Source: an uncultured Victivallales bacterium (GTDB taxonomy: Bacteria > Verrucomicrobiota > Lentisphaeria > Oligosphaerales > JAFGRS01). Taken from it: a stretch of DNA of 51,791 nt. Positions 17,415 through 26,757 of this stretch are shown one piece after another. Below the pieces are notes generated by a model. The model was given only the letters and a program-made list of their open reading frames with translations. It was not told where the DNA came from and ran no database searches. The number at the start of each line of letters is the position of its first letter. Within the stretch, counting starts at the first letter, position 1. A program made the position numbers and the translations under genes. The stretch spans positions 1-51,791 of the forward strand of contig CAILUI010000307.1 in the NCBI GenBank assembly GCA_903837355.1. The letters run 5' to 3'.

Positions 17415-19649
17415 ATGATCCGCACCTGGCTTGGCGTGAGTCTCTTGCTCGGCGTGCCCCTGGCCGTGCCAGCGCAGGACCCGGCTGCCCCCGCGGCGCC
17501 GCTGGTGCTCCGCGCCGGTGATCTGCGCGTCGTGCTCGGAGAGACGGCCAGCGCCGCCGAACGCCGGGCCGCGGCGTTGCTGGTGGCGGAAGTGCAGCGG
17601 CGCACCGGCCTGGAAGTGCCCATCGGGGCGGCGCCCGCGGGGCGAATCGCGCTGCTGGTGGGCACGGCCGATTCGAGCGTGGCGCTGCGGGCTTTTCGCG
17701 CGGACCATCCAGAGGCTGGCGAGCTCGGAGCGGACGGCTACCACATCGCGACCCAGCCAGACCAGGAGCAGCGGCTGTTTGTGCTGGGGCAGAGCCCGAG
17801 CGGCGTCGTTGCCGGCGTGGGACGCTTGTTGCGGACCCTGCGCTATGCGGCTGGGGAGTTGACGATCCCGGCGCTGACGCTGAGCGCCGCGCCGCGGCTG
17901 CCAGTGCGCGGTATCTACTTCGCCACCCACTTCTACAACTTCTACCACGTTGCGCCGCTGGCCGAGGTGGATCAGGTCATCGAGGAGTTCGCCCTCTGGG
18001 GCGGGAATTCGCTGTGCGTGTGGTTCGACATGCACCACTTTACGAGCCTCAGCGACCCCCAGGCACAGGCCCATCTGGAGCGTCTCCAGCACTTCGCCGC
18101 GACCGCCCACGGGGTCGGCATGCAGTTCGGGCTGACCTTCATCGCCAATGAGGCCTATGCGGAGAGTCCGGCCGCGCTGCGCCCCAAGCCCAGCCCCGGC
18201 TCGTACGGTGTTGAGTTGTGCCCCTCCATCCCTGCGGGGCTGGCCCTCATTGGTAAGTGGCAGGCCGAGGTGCTGGATGCCTTTCCGCGGGTCGACTTCA
18301 TCTGGGCCTGGCCCTACGATCAGGGCGGTTGCGCGTGCGAGCGCTGCACGCCTTGGGGCGCGAACGGGTTCCTGGTTGCCTCGGAGCAGTTGGCGCGCCT
18401 CTTCCACGAGCGCGTGCCCGCGGGCAAGGTGTGGCTGTCCACTTGGCTGCTCGACTTCATGGCAGGCAACAGCGGCGAGTACGCGGGCCTCTTCCGGTAC
18501 ATCGGGGAGAAGCGGCCGGCGTGGTTCCAGGGAATCCTTGCCGGTACCCACGGCGACACCATCCCGGCCCCGCTGCTGGAGCGCCCGCAGCCCGAGCGTT
18601 ATCCGCTGACCTGGTTCCCGGAGATCTCGATGTGGGGGATGGAGCCCTGGGGCGGCTATGGCGCCAACCCGCTGCCGACGCTGTGCACGCGCTTGCGCGA
18701 GCGGCTCGGGGCCCAGACCCAGGGCGGCTGGCCCTACTCCGAGGGCATCTACGAGGATCTCAACAAATTCCTCTGGTGCCAGTTCTACGTGTCGCCCGAG
18801 CGCGCGACCGATGACATCCTCGCCGACTACGCGTCCTATTATCTGAGCCCCGCGGTCGCCGCCGACGGCGTGCGCTTGTTCCACCTGCTGGAGCAGACCC
18901 ACCTTCACACCAACTGGCGGGCGCCCCGGCTCGGAGTGGCCGAGGAAGCCTGGGCGCTGGCGCAGAGCCTCGACGGGCGGCTGCCGGGGTGGGCCAGATC
19001 GTCGTGGCGCTGGCGCCTCATCTACATCCGCGCGGCACTGGACCACATCCTCAAGACGCAGGGTTACCGGACTGCGGCGGCGCAGGCCGCGCTGCAGCCG
19101 CTCGCCGCCGAGATCACCGCTATCTACCACGCCCAGAAGACGTTCATCCGTCCGCCGGACCTCCCGGCGCCGCGCCCAGCGTCGGCCGACAACCTGGCGC
19201 AGGGCTGTCCGGTACGGGCTTCCTCCACGCACCCGGAGTACAGCGGCTGCGAGCCGGCGCTGACCGACGGGGTCTACGCCCAGGAAGACGGCGAGAATTT
19301 CTGGGTGCATGATGTCCGCAAGGAGCCGACGGCCTGGGTGGTCATCGATCTCGGCAAGCCGCTGGCGCTCAAGGAGGTCCGCCTGCAGTACCGCGGCCTC
19401 TACGGCACCTTCTGGTTCATTCCGACCACGCTCAGCTTCGCGGTGTCCGCAGACGGCGAGACCTGGGAAGAGGCCGGTAGCTCCGAGGTGGTGCCGAAGG
19501 AGGGGGCATCGTATTCCCCGGCGTTCTGGGACTACCGTCTCGGCAAGAACGGGCGTTTCCTGCGTGTCAGCCTCGGCACCTCGCAGCATGTGGGCGATGC
19601 GTTCGCCGGGACCCTGGAACTGGTTGAGGTCGAGGTGCGGGGCTGGTGA
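17415..19649 (+). CDS. Hexosaminidase/alpha-glucuronidase-like hydrolase with F5/8 type C domain
   Basis: 744 residues from the ATG at 17415 (GGAGG 8 bases upstream; an extension to 17295 has no signal peptide). A signal peptide (about 1-20) is followed by a GH20/GH67-type N-terminal domain (about 35-160; ETASAAERRAAALLVAEVQ, DGYHI, GVVAGVGRLLR). Next is a TIM barrel (about 165-560) containing FIWAWPYDQGGCACERC with four cysteines or nearby ligands, then a C-terminal discoidin/CBM32-like domain (about 595-744; VRASSTHPEYSG, WVVIDLGKPL). The polysaccharide context fits an exo-glycosidase. The catalytic acid cannot be assigned with confidence. Confidence 0.7.
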   Translation: MIRTWLGVSLLLGVPLAVPAQDPAAPAAPLVLRAGDLRVVLGETASAAERRAAALLVAEVQRRTGLEVPIGAAPAGRIALLVGTADSSVALRAFRADHPEAGELGADGYHIATQPDQEQRLFVLGQSPSGVVAGVGRLLRTLRYAAGELTIPALTLSAAPRLPVRGIYFATHFYNFYHVAPLAEVDQVIEEFALWGGNSLCVWFDMHHFTSLSDPQAQAHLERLQHFAATAHGVGMQFGLTFIANEAYAESPAALRPKPSPGSYGVELCPSIPAGLALIGKWQAEVLDAFPRVDFIWAWPYDQGGCACERCTPWGANGFLVASEQLARLFHERVPAGKVWLSTWLLDFMAGNSGEYAGLFRYIGEKRPAWFQGILAGTHGDTIPAPLLERPQPERYPLTWFPEISMWGMEPWGGYGANPLPTLCTRLRERLGAQTQGGWPYSEGIYEDLNKFLWCQFYVSPERATDDILADYASYYLSPAVAADGVRLFHLLEQTHLHTNWRAPRLGVAEEAWALAQSLDGRLPGWARSSWRWRLIYIRAALDHILKTQGYRTAAAQAALQPLAAEITAIYHAQKTFIRPPDLPAPRPASADNLAQGCPVRASSTHPEYSGCEPALTDGVYAQEDGENFWVHDVRKEPTAWVVIDLGKPLALKEVRLQYRGLYGTFWFIPTTLSFAVSADGETWEEAGSSEVVPKEGASYSPAFWDYRLGKNGRFLRVSLGTSQHVGDAFAGTLELVEVEVRGW

Positions 19650-19718
19650 CCGCGCGGGAGGCTGTCCGGGGGACACGCGCAAGCGTGAACTCTGAACCCG
19701 TGTGGCACTCGCCAGTCC

Positions 19719-19837
19719 CATGTCGGTATGTCCGGCCGCAGCCGGGCCCCCGGCCCGGTGGAACGCGGGATCTCCGTATCCCGCGGCCGGGTTGCGGAGA
19801 ACCCGGCTTTCAGGGGAGCGCCGGACATACCGCCATG
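19719..19837. repeat. 119-bp palindromic element with three internal hairpins
   Basis: Outer arms of 18 bases (19719-19736 and 19820-19837) pair with one mismatch; their inner 13 bases (CGGTATGTCCGGC) are perfect. Between them lie three consecutive perfect stems: 7 bp with a 3-base loop (19742-19758), 8 bp with a 6-base loop (19764-19785) and 8 bp with a 6-base loop (19786-19807). The element lies between the hexosaminidase-like gene and the Hsp70 operon promoter. It could be a REP/MITE-like mobile repeat, a structured RNA or a strong terminator. Confidence 0.8.
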
Positions 19838-19951
19838 CGAACCGCGAGTCCCGCACCCCGCCATGGGTCATTCGGCGGTCCACAAACAAGCCTGCCCGCA
19901 GAGCCGCGCGCCAGACTTCACTGAGGCATCGCGGCACCCCCGGTGCGACCC

Positions 19952-19980
19952 TTGCATTGCCTCGGTCAAGCGGCTATTCT
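19952..19980 (+). promoter_or_regulatory. Promoter-like site for the Hsp70-GTPase-stator operon
   Basis: TTGCAT (19952-19957), a 17-base spacer and TATTCT (19975-19980), 60 bases before the start at 20041. It is identical in both hexamers and spacing to the site at 12810-12838. Confidence 0.55.
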
Positions 19981-20040
19981 CTGCATCTATTGTGGGGCGT
20001 TACGCAGGCGTCGTTGCGGCCAGGTGGAGGCGAAGGTGGC

Positions 20041-21594
20041 ATGGACACCGCCAGGGCAGCGGGTGTAGTTGTGGGTATCGACCTGGGGACGACGTTCTCG
20101 GCGGTGGCACGTATGGATGAGCGCGGCCACGTTGAGGTGATCCCCAATAGCGAGGGGGCCATGCTCACGCCGTCGGTCGTGTTCTTTGACGACGACGACA
20201 ATGTCCTGGTCGGGCGTGAGGCGGTGAAGGCGTTGACGGTGGAGCCTGGCCGGGGCGCCGAATGCTTCAAGCGTGACATGGGTTTCCCTGCCTATCGGGA
20301 GTTGGTCGACGGCCGTGAGCGGCGCCCCGAGAGCCTTTCGGCGATCGTCCTCGCCAAGCTGAAACAGGACACCGAGGCCGCCATCGGGCCGATTTCAGGC
20401 GCGGTGATCACCGTGCCGGCCTTCTTCGACGATACCCGGCGCAAGGCCACCGAGGATGCCGGGCGCATCGCCGGCCTCAACGTGCTCAAGGTGATCAACG
20501 AACCCACCGCCGCGGCGCTCTGGTATGGCTTCGAGGAGCCGGAGCGCCTGCGCCCGGGGGAGGTATCCCTCGTCTATGACTTGGGCGGGGGAACCTTCGA
20601 TGTGACCCTCATGCGGGGGCTCGGGAACAGCGAGTTCGAGACCCTCGTCACCGACGGTAATGTGATGCTGGGGGGGCGGGACTGGGACGAACGCCTGCTG
20701 GCCTACGTGGCCGGCGAGTTCGAGAAGACGACGGGGCTCGACCCGACCAGCGACCGCGCCGCGCGTCAGGAACTCCTCCAGCGTGTGGAGGAGTGTAAGC
20801 GGACGCTCTCGAAGCTGACCACGGCCAAGGTTGCGGTCAGTTGCGGCGATCAGCGCCTGTGGGTGCCGGTCACCCGGGAGTGCTTCGAGGGTCTGACCGC
20901 TGATCTTCTGGCCCGCACCAAAGCCACGGTCGAGTTGCTGGTCGAGGAGGCGGGGCTCGGGTGGCGCGACATCGCGCGGGTCATTCTGGTCGGCGGTTCG
21001 AGCCACATGCCGATGGTCCAGAAGATGCTCGAACGCCTGTCCGGACGAGCGCCCGAGGCGCGCGGGCAGATTGAGCTCGCGGTGGCTCGCGGCGCGGCCG
21101 TGTATGCGGCGGCCCTGATGGGTTTGGTGGGGGTCTCCGACGACACCAGGCGCCGGGTACCCACGGATTTCCATGAGACCAACTCCCACAGCTTGGGGGT
21201 TGAGATCGATGGCGAGGATGGGCGGCCCCGCAACAGCGTGATCATCCCCCGGAATACGCCGATCCCCTGCCAGGAAACCCAGGAATTCAGAACCGCGAGC
21301 CGATCCGGTCCGGACTCGCGGATTCCGATCGTGATTCTCGAGGGCGAGGCCGCGGATCCCGAGGCCTGCGTTCGTGTCGGAACGTGCGAGGTCAGCGGGT
21401 TGCCGTCCGGGCTGCCGTCCGGGTCGGTTGTGCGGGTGACGTTTGCTTATTCGGGGGACGGTCGTATTACGGTGGAGGCGGAGGTGCCGGCGGTGAGCCG
21501 GCGGGTCAGGGCCGAGATCGCGCGCAGTGCGGCACTCACCGAGTCGAGATTGCAGCAGGAAACGAGCGCGGTCTCGGATCTGGTGATTCTCTGA
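20041..21594 (+). CDS. Hsp70-family ATPase lacking the C-terminal lid
   Basis: 517 residues, against about 640 for DnaK. The nucleotide-binding domain is intact: GIDLGTTFSAVA (12-23), EPTAAALWYG (154-163), YDLGGGTFDVT (179-189) and VILVGGSSHMP (314-324). A shortened substrate-binding beta region follows (about 380-485), with NSHSLGVEID in place of DnaK's 'SLGIET'. The helical lid is reduced to a short helix (REIARSAAL-like end), so substrate capture probably differs from DnaK. The start has AAGGTGG upstream. It is the first gene of a ten-gene operon; a membrane J-domain protein with HPD is encoded convergently at 36255-38675 and may be its co-chaperone. Confidence 0.9.
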   Translation: MDTARAAGVVVGIDLGTTFSAVARMDERGHVEVIPNSEGAMLTPSVVFFDDDDNVLVGREAVKALTVEPGRGAECFKRDMGFPAYRELVDGRERRPESLSAIVLAKLKQDTEAAIGPISGAVITVPAFFDDTRRKATEDAGRIAGLNVLKVINEPTAAALWYGFEEPERLRPGEVSLVYDLGGGTFDVTLMRGLGNSEFETLVTDGNVMLGGRDWDERLLAYVAGEFEKTTGLDPTSDRAARQELLQRVEECKRTLSKLTTAKVAVSCGDQRLWVPVTRECFEGLTADLLARTKATVELLVEEAGLGWRDIARVILVGGSSHMPMVQKMLERLSGRAPEARGQIELAVARGAAVYAAALMGLVGVSDDTRRRVPTDFHETNSHSLGVEIDGEDGRPRNSVIIPRNTPIPCQETQEFRTASRSGPDSRIPIVILEGEAADPEACVRVGTCEVSGLPSGLPSGSVVRVTFAYSGDGRITVEAEVPAVSRRVRAEIARSAALTESRLQQETSAVSDLVIL

Positions 21595-21638
21595 GGCGTG
21601 CTGGCGGGGTGGTCAAGCGGGGACAGAGACGTCTACCT

Positions 21639-23522
21639 ATGGGTGTGTCCTACGAGCAACAGATGTGGTTTTTCGTTCCGCCGTTAGGCATGGGCGACGC
21701 GGTTCCTTTGCAGAGGTTCCCCGTGTGCATCGGCAGTGGTGTGGAGTGTGCCATTCGCCTCCACGTTCCGGGGCTGGCCTCCCGGCAGGTGGAGATCGCC
21801 GCCAAGCGCCAGGACCTCGTCGTCGGGGATGTCAGCGGCAGCGCGTCGCTCTGCTGTGGCGGGAAGGTCGTTGACAGCACCGTCGTCGATCATCGCCTGG
21901 GGGCGGTTAGGGTGGCCGCCGGTCCGTTCGCCTTCCTGCTTTGTTACGGGACGGCGGCAGACGCCGAGCGCCATCGGCAACGGCTGCTCCCGGCGGTGCC
22001 GCATCCGCCGCCGCTCCTTCCCCCTGAGCCTGGGACTGAGCGGCCCGCACCCTTGGGCGACGGGCCGGGGCCGGGGCCGAACCCGGAGGGGGGCGAGATT
22101 ACCTGTCCGCACTGCTGGTGGGAGTTCGGACTGGGGAAGATGCTGGCGGTCGCGCGCGGCCCCAACCAGATGGGGGACGCGGTGTTGGGGCGCAATGAGT
22201 ACCGGCGTTACCTACCGACGAGGTTCGCCGGCAACGGCAACCCCCTCGATCCGGACGGTGCCGAGTCGCGCGAATGGGCCTGCCCGCGCTGCCATCTGGT
22301 GCTGCCCTCGACGTTGCGCACCGTGCGCACCTTCTTCCTCTCCATCGTCGGCGCCGGCGCCTGCGGCAAGTCGTACTTCCTGGCGGCGATGAGCTGGCGG
22401 TTGAAAGAGCTGATGCCGGCCAAGTTCGGTTGCGAGTTCCTCGATTTGGATGTGCGGGCGAATGCGTGGCTGAGCCAGTACGAGGAGGTGCTGTTCCAGG
22501 CCGTTGACGAGGATGCCCCCCATAAGATCAACAAGACGGCTCTCCGGGGCGACCAGTATCGGCCCGTGATGCTGGGCGAGCAGGAAGTCCTCCTGCCCCG
22601 TCCCTGTCTCTTCAAGGTGAAGCCCTTCGAGAACGCGACCCCGCCCGGCGTCGCGGACGACGCCTCCCGCCTGGTGGTCTGCTACGACAATGCTGGCGAG
22701 CATTTCCAGCCCGAGCACGACAGTGCGGCCGAGCCTGGAACCGAGCACATCGCCCGCGCCGGCGGCATCGTCTTCATGGTCGATCCCATCCTCGATGTCG
22801 GGTTGCGCCGTGCCGTGCTGCACTCTGGGGGAGTCGTGGCGAGCACACTGCCCGCCTACCCCCAGCACAACTTGCTGAACGAGACCTTCAACCGCATCCA
22901 GCGGCTGCGCGGCGTTGGTGCCGGTGCCAGTGCGAGCGGACTGTATGAGAAGCCGTTCATTGTTTGCCTCTCGAAGGCGGACGTCTTCCCGGCGGAGTTC
23001 GACCTCAGCCTGGAGCCGTGGGTCTGGTCGGCTGAGCACGGCGTCTATGCGTTGGACATGGCCCGCCTGGTGGCCATGTCCTATCGTGTCCGGGCTTTCC
23101 TCAGCCGCCACGCCCATCGCATCGTGCAGACTGTCGAAGGCCATGCCCGCCACGTCCTGTATGTCCCGGTGTCGGGCCTCGGCCACTGCCCCGGCCGGCA
23201 TCGCGAGTCGGGCCAGGGCGGGGTCGTGGTGGAGGGTTTCTCCGAGAGCGTGCGACCGCGGGACGTGCGGCCAGGCTGGGTGGAGGTGCCGCTGCTCTAC
23301 ATGCTGGCCACCTTGGGCGATATTCTCAGCGTCCGCGGCGCCGAGCCGGAAGCCCTCCCCATCGAGCAGTATCACGTCAAGGGTCGGGTCCTGCGGGCCG
23401 TGCTCCCCGGTCGGGCGGAACCCTTGGATATCCCCGTGTGCTACGGCGGTTACGTCATCCAGGTGCCGGGGGAGCAGACCTGGCTGCGCGTGCCGCAGAT
23501 CGAGGGCGTCGAGAGCCTCTAG
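21639..23522 (+). CDS. FHA-like/zinc-ribbon P-loop GTPase (double-GTPase-like)
   Basis: 627 residues. Residues about 22-103 resemble a divergent FHA domain (FPVCIGSG, GLASRQVEIA, LVVGDVSGSAS). A Pro-rich linker (118-150) leads to two Cys pairs (C156/C159 and C215/C218) that could form one zinc ribbon with a long insert. The GTPase domain has P-loop GAGACGKS (238-245), a Walker B/G3-like DNAG (350-353) and a G4-like SKAD (445-448). These match the conflict-system GTPases described as double-GTPase families, as I recall them. There is no membrane segment. It lies 44 bases after the Hsp70 gene and 46 before the GAP1-like gene, its expected partner. Confidence 0.75.
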   Translation: MGVSYEQQMWFFVPPLGMGDAVPLQRFPVCIGSGVECAIRLHVPGLASRQVEIAAKRQDLVVGDVSGSASLCCGGKVVDSTVVDHRLGAVRVAAGPFAFLLCYGTAADAERHRQRLLPAVPHPPPLLPPEPGTERPAPLGDGPGPGPNPEGGEITCPHCWWEFGLGKMLAVARGPNQMGDAVLGRNEYRRYLPTRFAGNGNPLDPDGAESREWACPRCHLVLPSTLRTVRTFFLSIVGAGACGKSYFLAAMSWRLKELMPAKFGCEFLDLDVRANAWLSQYEEVLFQAVDEDAPHKINKTALRGDQYRPVMLGEQEVLLPRPCLFKVKPFENATPPGVADDASRLVVCYDNAGEHFQPEHDSAAEPGTEHIARAGGIVFMVDPILDVGLRRAVLHSGGVVASTLPAYPQHNLLNETFNRIQRLRGVGAGASASGLYEKPFIVCLSKADVFPAEFDLSLEPWVWSAEHGVYALDMARLVAMSYRVRAFLSRHAHRIVQTVEGHARHVLYVPVSGLGHCPGRHRESGQGGVVVEGFSESVRPRDVRPGWVEVPLLYMLATLGDILSVRGAEPEALPIEQYHVKGRVLRAVLPGRAEPLDIPVCYGGYVIQVPGEQTWLRVPQIEGVESL

Positions 23523-23568
23523 CCTGACCGGCTCATGGACCGCCGGCACCCAGCATGGGTAGGGCAAC

Positions 23569-26500
23569 ATGGCGCAGGAACTGATCAACACGTCCGTGCC
23601 ACGCGGCCTCAGGCCGGGGGCGCAGGGCTACTGCACAGTGGCCTATACCGAGGGCATGCCGCCTAACTACGTGAAGCTGGCCGAAAGCCTCAGCGCCTAC
23701 TCGCCCGTTTTCCCGGCATCGGATCCCCGTTACTTCACCGCCAACCCGACGGCGTTCTCGTGCTACCAGGTGACGGTTGGAGGGCAGGCCCTCAATGTGC
23801 TCTCGCGCGTGGCCTGCCATGCCCTCGATTTCACCAAGCGCTCGAACTACCTGGCGCACCACCTGCTGATCGATCCGAGCAACGAAGCCCTGGCCGCTGC
23901 CGGTCCGGCTGCCGTCATGCACGACCCCGCCACCTTCCGCCGGACCTGGGACGCGCCGCCCCAGCTCATCCCGGACTCCCGGCCGCTGCCCGCCGTGCTG
24001 GAGCCGGCGAGTTACCGCGCGGCAGGCTGGTCGGCCCTGGGCGTCGATCCGGGCTGGGCCGGGCAGCTTGCGGCGTGCTTTCTGGACGACCCCGCCAGCG
24101 TGGCCTGGGTCTTCTACGACCCCGAGCAGGCTCCGGGCGGCAACCCGGACGGCTTCCTGGAGCTGGTGGCCGACGCCGTCCGCCTGGTACCCCCGGCGAA
24201 GCGCTGGCAGATCACCTTCACGACCTACTACCAAGGGCCCTTCCTGCGCTCCCCGTGCAACTGGTGCTTCTGTGCCCACGGCAGTCAGGCACAGAAGGGG
24301 GTGCTCTTCAGGGCGGCAGACCTGCGGCTTGATCTGGCCAAGCCTCTGCCGGAACTGGTGGGCGGCAACGAGTTGGTGGACTGCGCCCGCAGCGGGGCGA
24401 GGCCGACCTGGGCCCGCTGGGAGCCTCCGCCCAAACCCGAGCCCCGGCTGGAGGTTAGCGGTGACGCCCCGCCAACGCTGCAGGGACCCCCGCCATGGCC
24501 GGCGCGGGACTCCGCCGGGGACGCGCTTGCCGGCCACGTCGCTGGCGTTGCCGAGCCGGTACTGCGTCCTGTAGTGCCACGGCCGGGCGAGCACCGTCCG
24601 GCTGCTGCCGGGTTGGTCTGGGGAGCGTTCCTGGTCCTGGCCTTGGCTGCGGCCGCCTTCCTCTTCCACGTGGCGCGGAAGACCAACGCCAGCCTGCCGC
24701 GGGTGTCCCCCACGGCGCCGCCGGCCCGGGCCGTGCTGCCGGCTGCCACCCGCGAGTCCCTAACGGAGCCGGCAACGGCGTTGCCGGCAGAGCCTGGCCA
24801 ACCCGTGGCGGCGGTGCCGCCCGCACCGCCCGCGCCGCCGGCGCTGCCGCCGCTTGTCCCGTCGCCGGCGCTGCCGGCGCCCGTGCCCCCGAGCCGGCCC
24901 GCCGTAGCGCCTGGACCTCTGGTTCTGGTGACGCCTAGGATGAGGGCGGAGACGCACAACCTGAAGGATCTCCAGCAGGCTCTCGCTGGGGCTGCGATCA
25001 GCGCGCCACCGACCACCATGGCCGAACTGCGCGTGCGGCTGTTCGCCGTCGGGCCGGGCGCTGCGGCACAGGCGCTGCCGACCGCCGACGTTCCCGTCCG
25101 GACGCCCACCCGCGACGCCAGCGCGGCGCCGACGGAGACGCTGCGTTACGCCTTCACCGGCGACAAGGCCAAAGGCAGCCTGGACATCCTCGAGCGGAGC
25201 TGGAAACTGAGCCCCAATGCCGCGGGGCCGGGCGGCCTCCTGCCCAGCGTTGCCATCGTCGAGCCGCCGGACGGTTCCGCCTGGCGGGCGCTGGACATTC
25301 TCCAGTGCCTCGAGTTCCCCTTGCGCCTCACCAGCGCGCTCTTCGCGCCCAGTGCCGACGGTGCGGAGGCGGGGTTTGGGGGACGGCTTGGCCTGGATCT
25401 CGAGCCGTTCGTTGCGGTCAGCCCGGCGGGGGTGGCGGAGGCGGTGCGCAGCGCCGTGATCGCTGCCGCCAGGGCTGGCGACAAGCCTGCCCGTTTCGAG
25501 TGGTCCGCCAAGCTCGCCCTCGTCTGTCCCGCCGCCGTCTGGGGCCAGGAACGTGCGATTGTGGAGGACAGCTTCTCCGGCGTTTGGGACCCGTCTCCAG
25601 CGGACGAAAGGCACTTGGTATTCACCCTGCAGCCGCAGTTTGGCAAGACGGTTGGGCGTCTCCTGAAGGACTACGAGAAGGCCGGCCTACGGGGGTTCTC
25701 CGAGGCGACTGCCAGGTCGCTGGAAAGTGACGAGTTGCTGCAGCTTGCGACCGCCTACGAGGGTAAAGCGGAGGCCGTCCTGGCCCAGTTCCCGGAAGAC
25801 GACCGCAAGCGCCTCAGCGAGGAGGAATCCGAAAGCCTCCGGGAGGCCCTGGACAGTCTGCAGCAGGACTGGCAGAGAGGCAGCGCCAGCCTGTCGGTCA
25901 CCGAACTGCAGCAGTTGCTGGACACCAAGAGCTGGCAGGACCTCGCCCCCTTGGTTCGGCGCTATGGCGAGGTCCTGGCCGCGGAGACCTGGGAGCAGGG
26001 GCAGGCCACTAAGGGGAAATCGCGATCGAGGCCGAAGAAGGGGGAGAAGAGCTCCCGCGAGATCTACCGGGAGGATCTGCTGCCGCTGCTCAGGGAGCAG
26101 CGCTGGATCGCCACCGCCGACCCCGACCGGCGCGCTGATCCGGACCCGCTGCTGGCGCTGCTGCGCGCGGAGCTGCGCGTTCTGGACGGGGACTACCCCA
26201 AGGGCGTTCGGCTCAACGAGCCGCTCTTCCTCACCTACCGCCGGGACTCACTGAAACTGCTGTGGCTACGCAAGCTGCGCGCGGCCGAGGGCAGCGCTCT
26301 CGCCGCGGCTGCCGAGCGCTTGTCCGCACTCGACCGGCAGCGTCTGCACGGCGCCTCACCGGAGCTCGACCGCGCCCTTGCTGCCCTGCTGCGGACGTGG
26401 GGCGAACGCAGCCTGCCAGAGCTGCAGGAGCTGCTCCGCGCCGACAGCGCCGAGGACGAGGTGCCGCGCGGGCCGAAAAAGGAGCCGCTGGTGGATATCG

Positions 26501-26757
26501 TGCGGTTCGGCGACTATAGGAGAGACACCTTGCAGCGGCTCTGGCTGCGGCAGCGCCTGGAGCAGGACGGCGCGGAACTGGCGGCGCGCTGGCAGCAGGT
26601 CGTTCGCCGTCAGGGGTACTGGCTCGAGGTCCGGGTGCTGGAGGTGACGTGTCGCAGCGCCGGGAGTCCGGACCCTTTCCTGCGGGCCCGGCCGGAAGGG
26701 CAGCGTCTCGCCGGTTCGGCCATTGTGCCGAAGGCTGATCCTGCTGCCACGCAGTGA
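23569..26757 (+). CDS. GTPase-associated protein 1 (GAP1-N)-like membrane protein
   Basis: 1062 residues. The N-terminal 290 residues match the GTPase-associated protein 1 N-domain pattern (INTSVPRGLRPGAQGYCTVA, SLSAYSPVF, VLSRVA, DFTKRSNYLAHHLLID). A transmembrane helix lies at about 344-367 (LVWGAFLVLALAAAAFLF). It is followed by a Pro/Ala-rich segment (about 375-450), a beta-rich middle region and an alpha-helical, charged C-terminus (about 690-1040). GAP1-type proteins are known as neighbours of conflict-system GTPases; their activity is unproven. The predicted topology puts the GAP1-N domain in the cytoplasm with the GTPase. Its stop codon overlaps the start of the next gene. Confidence 0.75.
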   Translation: MAQELINTSVPRGLRPGAQGYCTVAYTEGMPPNYVKLAESLSAYSPVFPASDPRYFTANPTAFSCYQVTVGGQALNVLSRVACHALDFTKRSNYLAHHLLIDPSNEALAAAGPAAVMHDPATFRRTWDAPPQLIPDSRPLPAVLEPASYRAAGWSALGVDPGWAGQLAACFLDDPASVAWVFYDPEQAPGGNPDGFLELVADAVRLVPPAKRWQITFTTYYQGPFLRSPCNWCFCAHGSQAQKGVLFRAADLRLDLAKPLPELVGGNELVDCARSGARPTWARWEPPPKPEPRLEVSGDAPPTLQGPPPWPARDSAGDALAGHVAGVAEPVLRPVVPRPGEHRPAAAGLVWGAFLVLALAAAAFLFHVARKTNASLPRVSPTAPPARAVLPAATRESLTEPATALPAEPGQPVAAVPPAPPAPPALPPLVPSPALPAPVPPSRPAVAPGPLVLVTPRMRAETHNLKDLQQALAGAAISAPPTTMAELRVRLFAVGPGAAAQALPTADVPVRTPTRDASAAPTETLRYAFTGDKAKGSLDILERSWKLSPNAAGPGGLLPSVAIVEPPDGSAWRALDILQCLEFPLRLTSALFAPSADGAEAGFGGRLGLDLEPFVAVSPAGVAEAVRSAVIAAARAGDKPARFEWSAKLALVCPAAVWGQERAIVEDSFSGVWDPSPADERHLVFTLQPQFGKTVGRLLKDYEKAGLRGFSEATARSLESDELLQLATAYEGKAEAVLAQFPEDDRKRLSEEESESLREALDSLQQDWQRGSASLSVTELQQLLDTKSWQDLAPLVRRYGEVLAAETWEQGQATKGKSRSRPKKGEKSSREIYREDLLPLLREQRWIATADPDRRADPDPLLALLRAELRVLDGDYPKGVRLNEPLFLTYRRDSLKLLWLRKLRAAEGSALAAAAERLSALDRQRLHGASPELDRALAALLRTWGERSLPELQELLRADSAEDEVPRGPKKEPLVDIVRFGDYRRDTLQRLWLRQRLEQDGAELAARWQQVVRRQGYWLEVRVLEVTCRSAGSPDPFLRARPEGQRLAGSAIVPKADPAATQ

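Noticed and set aside
17361..19937. 858-codon minus-strand frame opposite the hexosaminidase-like gene
   Set aside because: GC-driven shadow; the plus strand encodes recognisable domains.
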